Source: Desulfobacula sp.
GTDB lineage: Bacteria; Desulfobacterota; Desulfobacteria; Desulfobacterales; Desulfobacteraceae
DNA: 12,685 nucleotides
Direction: 5' to 3'
Assembly: GCF_021107415.1 (NCBI RefSeq)
Contig: NZ_JAIOSW010000187.1
Coordinates: 1 to 12,685, forward strand
This document shows positions 1-7,171 of the stretch, one piece after another; positions within the stretch are counted from its first letter, which is position 1, and the number at the start of each line of letters is the position of its first letter. The position numbers and the translations under genes were made by a program. The notes beneath the pieces were generated by a model. It saw only the letters and a program-made list of their open reading frames with translations. It had not been told where the DNA came from and did not search any database.

Positions 1-264
1 AGCTGCCACGGTTCCATAAACGCCGGTAAAAAGACCGATAATTAAAACAAGGGCCGCAGATGCCGGCAGGGACAACCATGTCATGAGCGGTGTCAGCAGA
101 AAATCAAGTTTATAAATGATTCCAAAGTGAACCAGGAGGGTGGTGGCAAAAGATATGGGAATAATAATCTTCAGCAGCCAGATGAGTCCTTTCCACCCTT
201 TGATCAAGCCCTGTCTTACCCCGGATTTTATTCTTGAAAAAATATCTTCAGTTTTGTTGGTCAT
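1..264 (-). CDS. Nucleoside-recognition (Gate) domain membrane protein, truncated by the window edge
   Basis: Only the first 88 codons are present; the gene continues past the left edge. The ATG is at 264. A short basic amphipathic N-terminus (residues 1-25, with SRIKSGVRQGLIKGWKGLIW) is followed by a hydrophobic segment (about 26-45, LLKIIIPISFATTLLVHFGI) and a second one (about 55-85, rich in L, A, V and G, ending GLFTGVYGTVAA). This layout, an amphipathic helix followed by membrane helices with a conserved small-residue turn, is typical of the nucleoside-recognition/Gate family that includes spore maturation proteins SpmA and SpmB. These are inner-membrane proteins with poorly defined transport roles. 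The start lies inside the 3' end of the upstream small gene, overlapping by 17 nt, which suggests translational coupling. The family call rests on the N-terminus only. Confidence 0.6.
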   Translation of the reverse strand, partial: MTNKTEDIFSRIKSGVRQGLIKGWKGLIWLLKIIIPISFATTLLVHFGIIYKLDFLLTPLMTWLSLPASAALVLIIGLFTGVYGTVAA

Positions 265-430
265 TAGAAGACACTGCTTTGTTCACATTTTTTTTAACGG
301 TGTCATTAACCGTGGCATAAATATCTTTAAACGATTCATGAAGATTGGACGGGGAGAGTCTTCCCATTTCAATAAATTTGACGATCATCTCTTTTGTTGC
401 TCTCAATATCAGTTCATCAATTGATTTCAT
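248..430 (-). CDS. Small MucR-N-terminus-like protein, 60 aa
   Basis: This 60-residue ORF starts at ATG 430 with AGAAGG immediately upstream, a rather close spacing. An in-frame TTG at 466 would add 12 residues and is the alternative start. The sequence is mostly helical. Its middle (IVKFIEMGRLSPSNLHESFKDIYATV, residues about 16-41) has the spacing of the N-terminal oligomerisation region of MucR/Ros regulators: a helix ending in a V-x-x-F/Y pattern, a turn with S-P-x-x-L, then a helix containing I-x-x-V/I. The C2H2 zinc finger that binds DNA in true MucR proteins is absent; the C-terminus is a short Lys/Asn-rich tail. The gene overlaps the start of the downstream membrane-protein gene by 17 nt. 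It could be a DNA-binding-deficient MucR-like protein or an unrelated helical protein. The family match is from memory and is moderate at best. Confidence 0.5.
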   Translation of the reverse strand: MKSIDELILRATKEMIVKFIEMGRLSPSNLHESFKDIYATVNDTVKKNVNKAVSSNDQQN

Positions 431-485
431 AACCTTCTGAATATCAAAACTGTTTGTCAAGGTCAAGAATTTGAATGATTTTGTA

Positions 486-513
486 TTGCCAGGAAAAATA
501 TAATGGTTATAAT
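486..513 (+). promoter_or_regulatory. Sigma70-type promoter for the TraB-family gene
   Basis: TTGCCA (486-491, 5/6 match to TTGACA) and TATAAT (508-513, perfect) are separated by 16 nt. The predicted transcription start near 520 leaves a leader of about 35 nt before ATG 555 but only about 14 nt before the alternative TTG at 534. A second TATAAT at 499-504 has no good -35 partner. Confidence 0.6.
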
Positions 514-554
514 ACGATTCAAATTTAATTGATTTGAAAGGTTATAAAAGGTTC

Positions 555-1781
555 ATGGAAAATTCCCCGGAAAAAGGCCACCCAGAAAAAGACCGTCAAA
601 AAGAAGATCGCCCGGAAAAAGACAATATGGTAGACCACATATCCTGCAATGGGAAAAAAATCATTCTCATCGGCACTGCCCATGTTTCAAGACAGAGTGC
701 TAAGCTTGTGGAAGACACCATCCATGAACAAACCCCGGATAAAGTCTGTGTGGAACTTTGTGCAACAAGTCTTGCGTCACTAAAAGATGCGGACAGATGG
801 CGCAACATGGATATTGTAAAGGTCATTAAAGAGAAAAAGGCGCTGCTGTTGTTCATAAACCTTCTTTTGGCCTCTTTCCAGAAAAAAATGGCGGATAAAT
901 TTGGCATCAAACCAGGCCAGGAAATGATCAATGCCATTAATGCAGCAGAAAAAATCAATGCCCGTATCGTTCCGTCGGATCGTGAAATCCAGATTACCCT
1001 TTCAAGGGTCTGGCGGGGAATGGGGCTGTGGGAAAAGTTAAAGCTCATGTTCTCCCTTGTTTTCTCTTTTGGTGCTTCCGATGATATTAATGAAGAAGAT
1101 ATTGAAAAGATGAAGCAGGAAGATATCCTGCAAACGCTTTTGGCTGATGTAAAAAAGACACATCCTATTATTGAAAAAACCCTGATCAATGAAAGAGATC
1201 AGTTCCTGGCAGAAAAAATCAGGTCTGCCCCGGGTGAAAAAATTGTAGCTGTTGTGGGTGCTGCCCATGCCCCGGGAATCAAAAAATATCTTGCCGGCAA
1301 TGAAAAGATAGATCTTGATGAACTGAATATCATTCCTCCGGCAGGCAAGACTGGTAAAATTTTAAAATGGGCTATCCCGGCAGCTATTTTTTTGCTGTTT
1401 GCAGCAGGATTTCTAATGGAGGGCAAAAGTGCAGGAACAGATATGATCTGGATCTGGATTGCTGCCAATGGCATTTTTGCAGGGATTGGCGCTGCGCTTG
1501 CTTTAGCGCATCCCCTTACCATTGCCTCATCGATAATTGCAGCCCCTTTAACCTCTTTAAATCCTATGATTGCAGCAGGTTGGGTGTCCGGACTTGTGGA
1601 AGCCTTTTCCAGAAAACCAAAAGTAAAAGATCTTGAAGCAATCCCTGAAGATATTGTATCCATCAAAGGCTTTTGGCGCAATAATGTGACCCGGATTCTT
1701 TTGGTGGTTATTTTCACTAACCTGGGCTCGACCATAGGAACCATGACAGCCGTACCACTAATGCTTAAAATGATCAACTGA
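555..1781 (+). CDS. TraB-family membrane protein
   Basis: This 408-residue protein has a TraB/PrgY-type N-terminal domain and a C-terminal membrane region. Visible family motifs are the first strand with GTAHVS (residues 40-45), the Glu of VCVELC (62-69), the NERD motif (212-215) and the VGAAHAPG motif (234-241). Hydrophobic helices lie at about 270-288, 297-320, 325-347 and 378-405. TraB proteins are named for a role in pheromone shutdown in Enterococcus, and the domain is related to TIKI/GumN-type putative metalloproteases; its substrate in Gram-negative bacteria is not known. The first 24 residues are an extremely charged Lys/Glu/Asp/Pro stretch with a repeated PEKD motif, and precede the conserved core. 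Start choice is uncertain: TTG at 534 adds 7 residues, while ATG at 627, with GGAAAAAG upstream, would remove the charged tail. I chose 555 from the promoter position and the AAAAGG just upstream. Confidence 0.85.
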   Translation: MENSPEKGHPEKDRQKEDRPEKDNMVDHISCNGKKIILIGTAHVSRQSAKLVEDTIHEQTPDKVCVELCATSLASLKDADRWRNMDIVKVIKEKKALLLFINLLLASFQKKMADKFGIKPGQEMINAINAAEKINARIVPSDREIQITLSRVWRGMGLWEKLKLMFSLVFSFGASDDINEEDIEKMKQEDILQTLLADVKKTHPIIEKTLINERDQFLAEKIRSAPGEKIVAVVGAAHAPGIKKYLAGNEKIDLDELNIIPPAGKTGKILKWAIPAAIFLLFAAGFLMEGKSAGTDMIWIWIAANGIFAGIGAALALAHPLTIASSIIAAPLTSLNPMIAAGWVSGLVEAFSRKPKVKDLEAIPEDIVSIKGFWRNNVTRILLVVIFTNLGSTIGTMTAVPLMLKMIN

Positions 1782-1920
1782 TCCTCAGGATTTCCCAGCA
1801 TTTTGCATAGTGTTTGCCCAGAGTACTCACCCTTGTCTCCTAAATTTTTCACTCGAATAATGAAAATGTTTTCAATCCAGAATGCTCAAGATTACAATTG
1901 ATATTCTTGATACTTGGAGG

Positions 1921-1966
1921 TCCTGAGAAGGTCATGAATCAGGATAATTAGTCCTAACCCGGACTA
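1921..1966. repeat. Two adjacent inverted repeats at the 3' end of the GTPase operon
   Basis: TCCTGA (1921-1926) pairs with TCAGGA (1939-1944) across 12 nt. TAGTCC (1949-1954) pairs with GGACTA (1961-1966) across 6 nt. The second includes the stop codon of the last operon gene (TAG, read on the minus strand). Neither hairpin is followed by a T-run on either strand, so they are not classical intrinsic terminators. They lie in the 180-base gap between convergent genes and could protect 3' ends or aid factor-dependent termination; this is inference. Confidence 0.35.
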
Positions 1967-3532
1967 TAGGTAAAGATGTTTCCTGGCCTCATTCAAGTGG
2001 AAAAGAATTCCCTCGTACGATCGAACCAGAATGGAAGATGCAAAAACCGTGGTACGATCCGTATCCAGAAAATCATTTGCCCTATGGTGCCAATATTGTT
2101 TAGCTTTTTCTGCCATTGAAATCAACTCCATCACGTTGGTATTATCATTCATTCCAAGGCGCTCAGCGCAGGAAGTGCCGTACTCACCAGTCACCGCGAG
2201 GAGTTGATCGGCTTCATCCTTGGAAAAAGCGAGTTTTCCCTCATAATAACTTTGTAAAATCTGGAACTCCTGAAAGGCGTTTTGCTTACTTTCAAAGGCC
2301 TCAAATTGGCCATTGATTTCATCGATAATCTTTCGTTGGGTTCTGGAAAGCTTCTGATAGACCTGAAAGCAGGCTGCTTTCACCTGTTTGAAACAGGTAT
2401 GCAGTTTGATCAAAAAGGAACGATTCCCAAAATGGGATTCAATACATTTTAAAAATTCCTGAAAGCCACTCAATTCCAGCAACGACGAGGATAGCTCCGC
2501 TCGGTTTTCTATTCCCGATTGAATCAGCCGATAAGCTTCGTTGATTCCATATTGTCCCAATCTCGCCAGGAGATCCTGACGCAAAAGAGGGGATACTGGA
2601 ATATCTTCATATTCTCTAAAAGCAAATCTTTTACTATTTCGCACAAGCTTTTTAAATCGCTCTTTTGGAATTTTTGAGAGCACCAGGAGTGTTCTATGCT
2701 CCTCTTGGGTTAGTGATTTTGCACCAAAAGCCAAAAGACCGCAAACCGGATAGATTTGATAGAATACATTTCTAACGTTTTGATGATCATTCATTAAACG
2801 ATATGAAATTTTCTTTCCAGCCGTTTTGGGTGTCTGAACACTCGGCCAATAAACATCCACTTTACTGAGTACGCCGATGGCATTAATGGGCGACGATCCT
2901 TGCAGTATACCCCCATGAAACTCTTCCATAAGATCGTGATCAGTCCGGGCAAGGCTTTGATTAAATAAAAAAAGAACCGCATCGGCACCCATGGCTGCAG
3001 AATGGGTGGCTTCATCAACACTATCCGGGTTAAGCCCCAGAAAATCCAGAGTATTCTTTGAGTCTTCGACAAAGAAAGATTCCAACCCCGGAGTGTCTAT
3101 GAGGTGAAATGATTTCAATATCTCATTGGGATAGAACACTTCAATAAATTTGATTTTAAGTAGGTAGTCCTGATTTTCTTTTCTTCTGCGTGTCAGAGCT
3201 TCCAACGCTTCCAACGAATGGGATTCCGGTGGTCTTGCATCTTTAAAATGAACCCGGAGACCGGGCTTGTCAGCATATTTCAGCCAATTTACATTAAAGG
3301 TGAGTTCTTTATTGCCGGTTGCAACCATCTTCTCGCCCAAAAGAGCGTTGATTAAAGTGGATTTTCCGGTCTTTATTTTCCCAACAATAGCCACCCGCAT
3401 GGGTTGATAAAGTTGTTCGTGGAATTTGAAGAACTCCTGTTTGAGATCCTGAAGCTGGCCTGTTTCACCTATCCGGGCATAGGCGAATTGAAAAATTTTT
3501 TCTATCTCCTGTTTTAATTGGATTTCACGCAT
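1964..3532 (-). CDS. Dynamin-like GTPase without membrane segment (small partner, 522 aa)
   Basis: Fifth and last gene of the minus-strand operon. The GTPase domain occupies roughly residues 45-265. It shows a P-loop GKIKTGKS (51-58), a likely switch-I region near T73-T78, a DxxG motif in LIDTPGLES (144-152), and SKVD (223-226) in place of the usual T/NKxD. The remaining 250 or so residues are helix-rich (about 340-520), as expected for the stalk of a bacterial dynamin-like protein, but contain no hydrophobic or glycine-zipper segment. The start at ATG 3532 is preferred because GGAG lies 9 nt upstream and the start overlaps the stop of the preceding GTPase gene by 8 nt, a sign of translational coupling. 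An upstream in-frame ATG at 3568 has no good ribosome binding site. The size and lack of a membrane anchor recall IniC next to IniA in mycobacteria. It probably works as the partner of the larger GTPase; this is inference. Confidence 0.85.
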   Translation of the reverse strand: MREIQLKQEIEKIFQFAYARIGETGQLQDLKQEFFKFHEQLYQPMRVAIVGKIKTGKSTLINALLGEKMVATGNKELTFNVNWLKYADKPGLRVHFKDARPPESHSLEALEALTRRRKENQDYLLKIKFIEVFYPNEILKSFHLIDTPGLESFFVEDSKNTLDFLGLNPDSVDEATHSAAMGADAVLFLFNQSLARTDHDLMEEFHGGILQGSSPINAIGVLSKVDVYWPSVQTPKTAGKKISYRLMNDHQNVRNVFYQIYPVCGLLAFGAKSLTQEEHRTLLVLSKIPKERFKKLVRNSKRFAFREYEDIPVSPLLRQDLLARLGQYGINEAYRLIQSGIENRAELSSSLLELSGFQEFLKCIESHFGNRSFLIKLHTCFKQVKAACFQVYQKLSRTQRKIIDEINGQFEAFESKQNAFQEFQILQSYYEGKLAFSKDEADQLLAVTGEYGTSCAERLGMNDNTNVMELISMAEKAKQYWHHRANDFLDTDRTTVFASSILVRSYEGILFHLNEARKHLYL

Positions 3533-5522
3533 CCGCCCAATCTCCAAGATCCTGTGATTCTTTCTCATGATTGACAGCTTCGGGTGTCGTCTCTTGGAAA
3601 ATCTCTTTCGATAAGGATTCCAAATTTTGGAAAATTAGGTTGATCTTGTTAATGGATACCTTTAACTCAGCAGATTTTTTTTCAGTCTCCTTTCGGGTGA
3701 GGATGCCGGTTTGCTGAATTCTTTTCAAAGCATCTTCATTGGTGTTCTTTTCCTGCTTTAATTGTCGCGAAAAATTATCCCGGATTGAACGTTCCAATTG
3801 GGTGATGGTTTCGGTCAGAGTTTGTAAACAGCAGTTTTGGCTTTCTTCAATAAACTGGCTCACCACCTTGGATACTTTTTGTTGTGCAAGTTTTTGATCC
3901 TTTTCCTGAATCTGATAAAGGCCCTCTTTTGCCCCGGAGGCAAATCCTCCGACGGCACCGATTCCCGCTCCCCACTGAGCCCCGGCAACCATCCCGGGGA
4001 TGGCAGAAATCCCACCGGCAAAAAGGCCCACGCCTCCACCTATAATAACGCCGACTACTCCGCCAACAAAGGCACCAGCATGAAGATTAAACAACCCGCT
4101 CCTGGCAGCAGATCGTGATTTTTTCCACAATTGATTACTGTCGCCCAAAACGCCTTCTTCCGCATTTGTATTTTGTTGAGAATGTGGAAAAAGTTCCGGT
4201 GAAATCGTTTTTCGAAGCTTAAGGGGCTCTGATTCATGGCGGGTAAGGTGCAGGTGACTGGATTGTTCAATGGTATCATAAAGTGCTTCAGCAGCTTCAC
4301 TGAGCCTTTGGCCGAGATCCGTCATCAGGGAATCGATTTGATATTCACAACGTTGTAAAACTTTTTGAGGGGATTGTATCATATCGGGATCTTCCAGACT
4401 CGTGCGCATCCCATAACGAATTTTCATAAACCCTTCTTGAAATTGGGCGGTCATATTCCTTCGTAGATCCTGGAGCCCGTCACTTAGCTGAACTCTCCAG
4501 TCCGCATTGTTTTCAAGAAGGGCGCTGAGTCGCTCCTTGGAAGTCGTGAATTGCCGTTTTTGCTCTTCCAACTCCGTTTGATTTTTTTTATGACAAGTCT
4601 CCCATTCAGCCTGAAACGGTTGCTTTAAAAAAGACAGCTCTCCACTTACTCTGTCCAAGGCACCCATTAACAACATGGCCCCTTTATGCTGGTTAATCAG
4701 GTCCCAGATAGTTTCCTCTAATACGGTGAAATTGCTGTCTTCCATGTCTTCAAGGTCATTGGATTGGAGATAATCCAGCTTTGATAGTGCGGATACCGGA
4801 ATAATCAAAGGCTCATTTTCACCTGCTTCAAGTACCTGAACCAGTTTTTTACGATTATTTTCAATCACGGATTCATAATCGCTGACGCTATCGATTTTTG
4901 TCATGACAAAAATTATTTTTTTACAATGCTGATGGATATTTTGGACAGACTCCAGCTCAACTGCCGACAATGGTGCCAGCACATCACTCACAAAGAGTAT
5001 GACGTCGGCATTGGGAAGAAAAGCAAACGTAAGATCCGTATGGTCGGTATTCAATCCACCCACACCCGGGGTATCCACCAGAATCAGATTCTGCTGCAAA
5101 AGGGGATTGGGGATTTCCAGATTAATAAGTCTGGTACCTTGAATATTGCCCTTGTTTTTTTTTTCAGTTCCAAAGTCTGCGATCTCTTCCCGTGTGATTT
5201 CTTTGACCTCTTCCTCTCCTCTTTTACCCTTCAGGACCGTAATTTTTTCCGTTCTCCCATAACCAATGGTAGAAACTATATTGGTAGCAATATCGATATC
5301 CACGGGGCAAAGACCGGGTTCGTCAAGAAAAGCATTAATCATACTGGACTTTCCCTGCTTGAATTCACCGCATACCACCACAAAAAGCTTCTCTGCAGCA
5401 AGGTGTTCTTTAATCTCTGATATCCGCTTCGATAGCTTATTCTTTTTAAAGGAAGCCGCTAATTTTTCAGCTTGTTGAATAACCTCCAATACGGATTGTT
5501 TTTGATTATTAAATACAGGCAT
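3525..5522 (-). CDS. Dynamin-like GTPase with glycine-zipper membrane segment (large partner, 665 aa)
   Basis: Fourth gene of the operon. The N-terminal GTPase domain (about 45-290) carries P-loop GEFKQGKS (52-59), a switch-I region in DIATNIVSTIGYG (77-89, with the likely catalytic Thr at 80), DTPG (150-153) and TKID (208-211). A helical region (about 300-425) includes a charged coiled-coil-like stretch near 310-335. A hydrophobic glycine-rich segment (about 480-535, with GVIIGGGVGLFAGG inside) is a probable membrane-inserting paddle or hairpin, followed by a second helical region (540-645). This order is that of bacterial dynamin-like proteins, which bind or remodel membranes through such a segment. 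The start at ATG 5522 has GGAG 8 nt upstream and lies 2 nt after the stop of the preceding gene. A longer reading frame extends to 5600, but the extra part overlaps the upstream gene and lacks support. The 3' end overlaps the next GTPase gene by 8 nt. Confidence 0.88.
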   Translation of the reverse strand: MPVFNNQKQSVLEVIQQAEKLAASFKKNKLSKRISEIKEHLAAEKLFVVVCGEFKQGKSSMINAFLDEPGLCPVDIDIATNIVSTIGYGRTEKITVLKGKRGEEEVKEITREEIADFGTEKKNKGNIQGTRLINLEIPNPLLQQNLILVDTPGVGGLNTDHTDLTFAFLPNADVILFVSDVLAPLSAVELESVQNIHQHCKKIIFVMTKIDSVSDYESVIENNRKKLVQVLEAGENEPLIIPVSALSKLDYLQSNDLEDMEDSNFTVLEETIWDLINQHKGAMLLMGALDRVSGELSFLKQPFQAEWETCHKKNQTELEEQKRQFTTSKERLSALLENNADWRVQLSDGLQDLRRNMTAQFQEGFMKIRYGMRTSLEDPDMIQSPQKVLQRCEYQIDSLMTDLGQRLSEAAEALYDTIEQSSHLHLTRHESEPLKLRKTISPELFPHSQQNTNAEEGVLGDSNQLWKKSRSAARSGLFNLHAGAFVGGVVGVIIGGGVGLFAGGISAIPGMVAGAQWGAGIGAVGGFASGAKEGLYQIQEKDQKLAQQKVSKVVSQFIEESQNCCLQTLTETITQLERSIRDNFSRQLKQEKNTNEDALKRIQQTGILTRKETEKKSAELKVSINKINLIFQNLESLSKEIFQETTPEAVNHEKESQDLGDWADA

Positions 5523-5524
5523 GG

Positions 5525-6124
5525 CTATTCTCCAGTCTCTTGAGGAAGAAAATGATTGAAGAATTTTGGCGCAAGCGCCCGATAATATTTTTCCAGACAA
5601 GGCTCCATGAGAATTCGTAAGAGGCTGCTGAACTCCTCTTTAAATCCGAGTGCAAAAGAGCGGTTCTCAGCAAGGAGGTTAAACATCTCATCATACATGT
5701 TCAGTATTTTCTTCCGTTTCTCTTTGTATTCACCGATAGTCAACGGGGCTGTTTCAGGGAATGGAAAATAACCTGCCTCTTTTTCCCATGTCTCTTTGGG
5801 CCAGTTTGTACGGAAGCTTAAATCCACATATTCCACAGGTTTTTGTGTTTTCCAGTCCAGGGTAATGGTAGCAAAAAGGGGGAAGAGCGCTGTTTTGTCC
5901 CTCTCTTTTACCTTGTGTATGCCAAAAAGGGGTAGAATTATGTACACCCTGCCGTCCTTCCGCAGAGGAATAGGCCATCCAACCCCTGATTCCATAGGTA
6001 CAAGTTGCCGATAAAATGCGGTTTTTTGAATACCATCAATTAGGATTGTTATTATTGAAGTTTGAGGATACCTAGTTGATGAACGACCTGAAGAAGAGGT
6101 CTCTTTATTTGCAGAAGTCACCAT
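5525..6124 (-). CDS. Uncharacterised 199-aa protein of the Hsp70-dynamin operon
   Basis: I do not recognise this protein. It begins with a Ser/Thr-rich polar tail (residues 1-20). A mostly beta-strand half follows (about 22-110), with hydrophobic strands such as TSIITILI and VYIILPLFGI. The other half is helical (about 128-190), with a basic helix EYKEKRKKILNMYDEMFNLL and a second helix ending LMEPCLEKYYRALAP. There is no signal peptide, membrane helix, GTPase motif or metal-binding motif. The start ATG 6124 has a strong AAGGAG 6 nt upstream. The gene begins 117 nt after the peptidase gene and ends 2 nt before the large GTPase gene, so it is most tightly linked to the GTPases. It could be an adaptor between chaperone and GTPases; nothing in the sequence shows this directly. 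It lacks the long coiled coil of GrpE and any HPD motif of a J-domain protein. Confidence 0.75.
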   Translation of the reverse strand: MVTSANKETSSSGRSSTRYPQTSIITILIDGIQKTAFYRQLVPMESGVGWPIPLRKDGRVYIILPLFGIHKVKERDKTALFPLFATITLDWKTQKPVEYVDLSFRTNWPKETWEKEAGYFPFPETAPLTIGEYKEKRKKILNMYDEMFNLLAENRSFALGFKEEFSSLLRILMEPCLEKYYRALAPKFFNHFLPQETGE

Positions 6125-6241
6125 TGCATTCTCCTTGTAATTTTTAATTGGAACTTTTCTTTCGTTGTCTTAAAGATGCCGGGTTCTGTTTCATTTACAT
6201 TCCCACCGAGTCATTTCTATACCAGCGATAGGCCGTGCTGT

Positions 6242-7168
6242 TTAATAATATCCGTTTTTACCGTCGTAACTCGGTTCAATACTGCCGTCATAATAGTGAT
6301 AAACATCCCATGGGTCATAGTAGCCGCCCACGGTTTGAACCGTATTGCCGGTGGTGGATACCATATAGTGATTGCTGTCTTCCCATGCCTCGTTGAAATC
6401 AGCTGCAGGAATGGACAATGCTTTCCCATTCGGTGTTCCGGGATCATTTATGATCACCTCCGGATTATCGGGGTCCGACTGATCAATTCCGATAACCTGT
6501 ACTGCATGGTTAGCACCCTGGCCGGGAATTCCATAATAAAGTGCGAGGGGTTCATCCTCTCCCATACCCGGATTCAATATCTCGTCGGAATCCAGTGCCA
6601 CAATTATCTTCTCTCCATTTTCTAGTTTTTCACTCAAATCCTCCAGAGTACAATTTTCATCATACGCCACCTCCAGATTAAAATGCTCCATAACACGACC
6701 CATATTGGGCAAAGTGGTTCCACCCCCGGGTGTGTACCAACCCTTTTCATTAGCAAGCTCTACAAGCTCTTCTTCTGAAAAGTCATGATCAAGGACCGTG
6801 TCGAGGATGAATTCCTGGGATACAATGGCGCAGGAATCAGAATAGGTCTGCTGATGCCATTGGGCCATATCCGTGGCCGGATCTCCGAGAACCGCATCCG
6901 GATCAGCCGCATCCGGATCAAAATTCGGCCAATGACCCGGTTGATCATCGTCCTCGAACCAAGGTGATAAATATTCCAGGTTTTGTTCTTCCATCCCACC
7001 GGACATACTGTCGACATTTTTCAAAGAATCGCTGGTTTGAAGTAAATCTGCCAGAGGCCCCGTTTCCGAAGCAATGAGATCCGTATAGGAATCGTCTGCC
7101 TCTAATGGATCATCAATAAAAATATCGTCCTCGTAGAATCCATTCTCTTCTTCCTGAAATTCATCCAT
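6242..7168 (-). CDS. Cytosolic papain-like (C39-like) cysteine peptidase domain protein with acidic N-terminus
   Basis: This 308-residue protein has a peptidase core at about 104-275. The active-site helix begins HQQTYSDSC, giving an oxyanion-hole Gln (Q106 or Q107) and a nucleophile Cys113. The motif GWYTPGGGTT (143-152) follows, then GANHAVQVIGID with candidate His221, and INDPG with candidate Asp242 or Asn241. This Q-C-H-D order is that of Peptidase_C39-like/papain-fold enzymes. Residues 1-100 are strongly acidic and disordered-looking (many D/E, DPDAADPDA repeated), and the C-terminus is Tyr/Gly/Asp-rich. No signal peptide, double-glycine leader system or ABC transporter accompanies it, so bacteriocin maturation is unlikely. 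ATG 7168 has GGAGG 7 nt upstream, placed across the 3' end of the Hsp70 gene, whose stop is 3 nt away. Substrate unknown: it may cleave partner proteins or be an inactive peptide-binding domain, but the catalytic residues appear intact. Confidence 0.75.
   Translation of the reverse strand: MDEFQEEENGFYEDDIFIDDPLEADDSYTDLIASETGPLADLLQTSDSLKNVDSMSGGMEEQNLEYLSPWFEDDDQPGHWPNFDPDAADPDAVLGDPATDMAQWHQQTYSDSCAIVSQEFILDTVLDHDFSEEELVELANEKGWYTPGGGTTLPNMGRVMEHFNLEVAYDENCTLEDLSEKLENGEKIIVALDSDEILNPGMGEDEPLALYYGIPGQGANHAVQVIGIDQSDPDNPEVIINDPGTPNGKALSIPAADFNEAWEDSNHYMVSTTGNTVQTVGGYYDPWDVYHYYDGSIEPSYDGKNGYY
6892..6920. repeat. 15-bp tandem duplication inside the C39-like gene
   Basis: CCGCATCCGGATCA occurs at 6892-6905 and again at 6907-6920 with a single g between them, giving a 15-bp unit. 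On the minus strand it encodes two successive DPDA-type units in the acidic N-terminal tail, probably arising by slippage. Confidence 0.7.
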
Positions 7169-7171
7169 ACG

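Noticed and set aside
140..424. 94-codon plus-strand frame at the left end
   Set aside because: Antisense to the nucleoside-recognition and small MucR-like genes, and its product has no credible features.
1773..1803. ATCC-tca-GGAT hairpin after the TraB-family gene, as an intrinsic terminator
   Set aside because: The 4-bp stem is too weak and is followed by TTTCCC, not a T-run.
1199..1852. Long open frame on the minus strand opposite the TraB-family gene (217 codons), and a similar one at 596-1189
   Set aside because: Both are antisense to a gene with clear family motifs. Their products have no recognisable domain and no supporting promoter or ribosome binding site.
4926..5420. 164-codon plus-strand frame opposite the large GTPase gene
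   Set aside because: It lies antisense to the well-supported GTPase domain (P-loop, DTPG, TKID), and its product looks like random translation.
5525..6124. GrpE or J-domain co-chaperone as the identity of the 199-aa protein
   Set aside because: There is no long N-terminal coiled coil as in GrpE and no HPD motif. The pairing with Hsp70 alone is not enough.
6176..6625. 149-codon plus-strand frame opposite the C39-like gene
   Set aside because: Antisense to the peptidase core that contains the His and Asp motifs. No ribosome binding site or known motif is seen.
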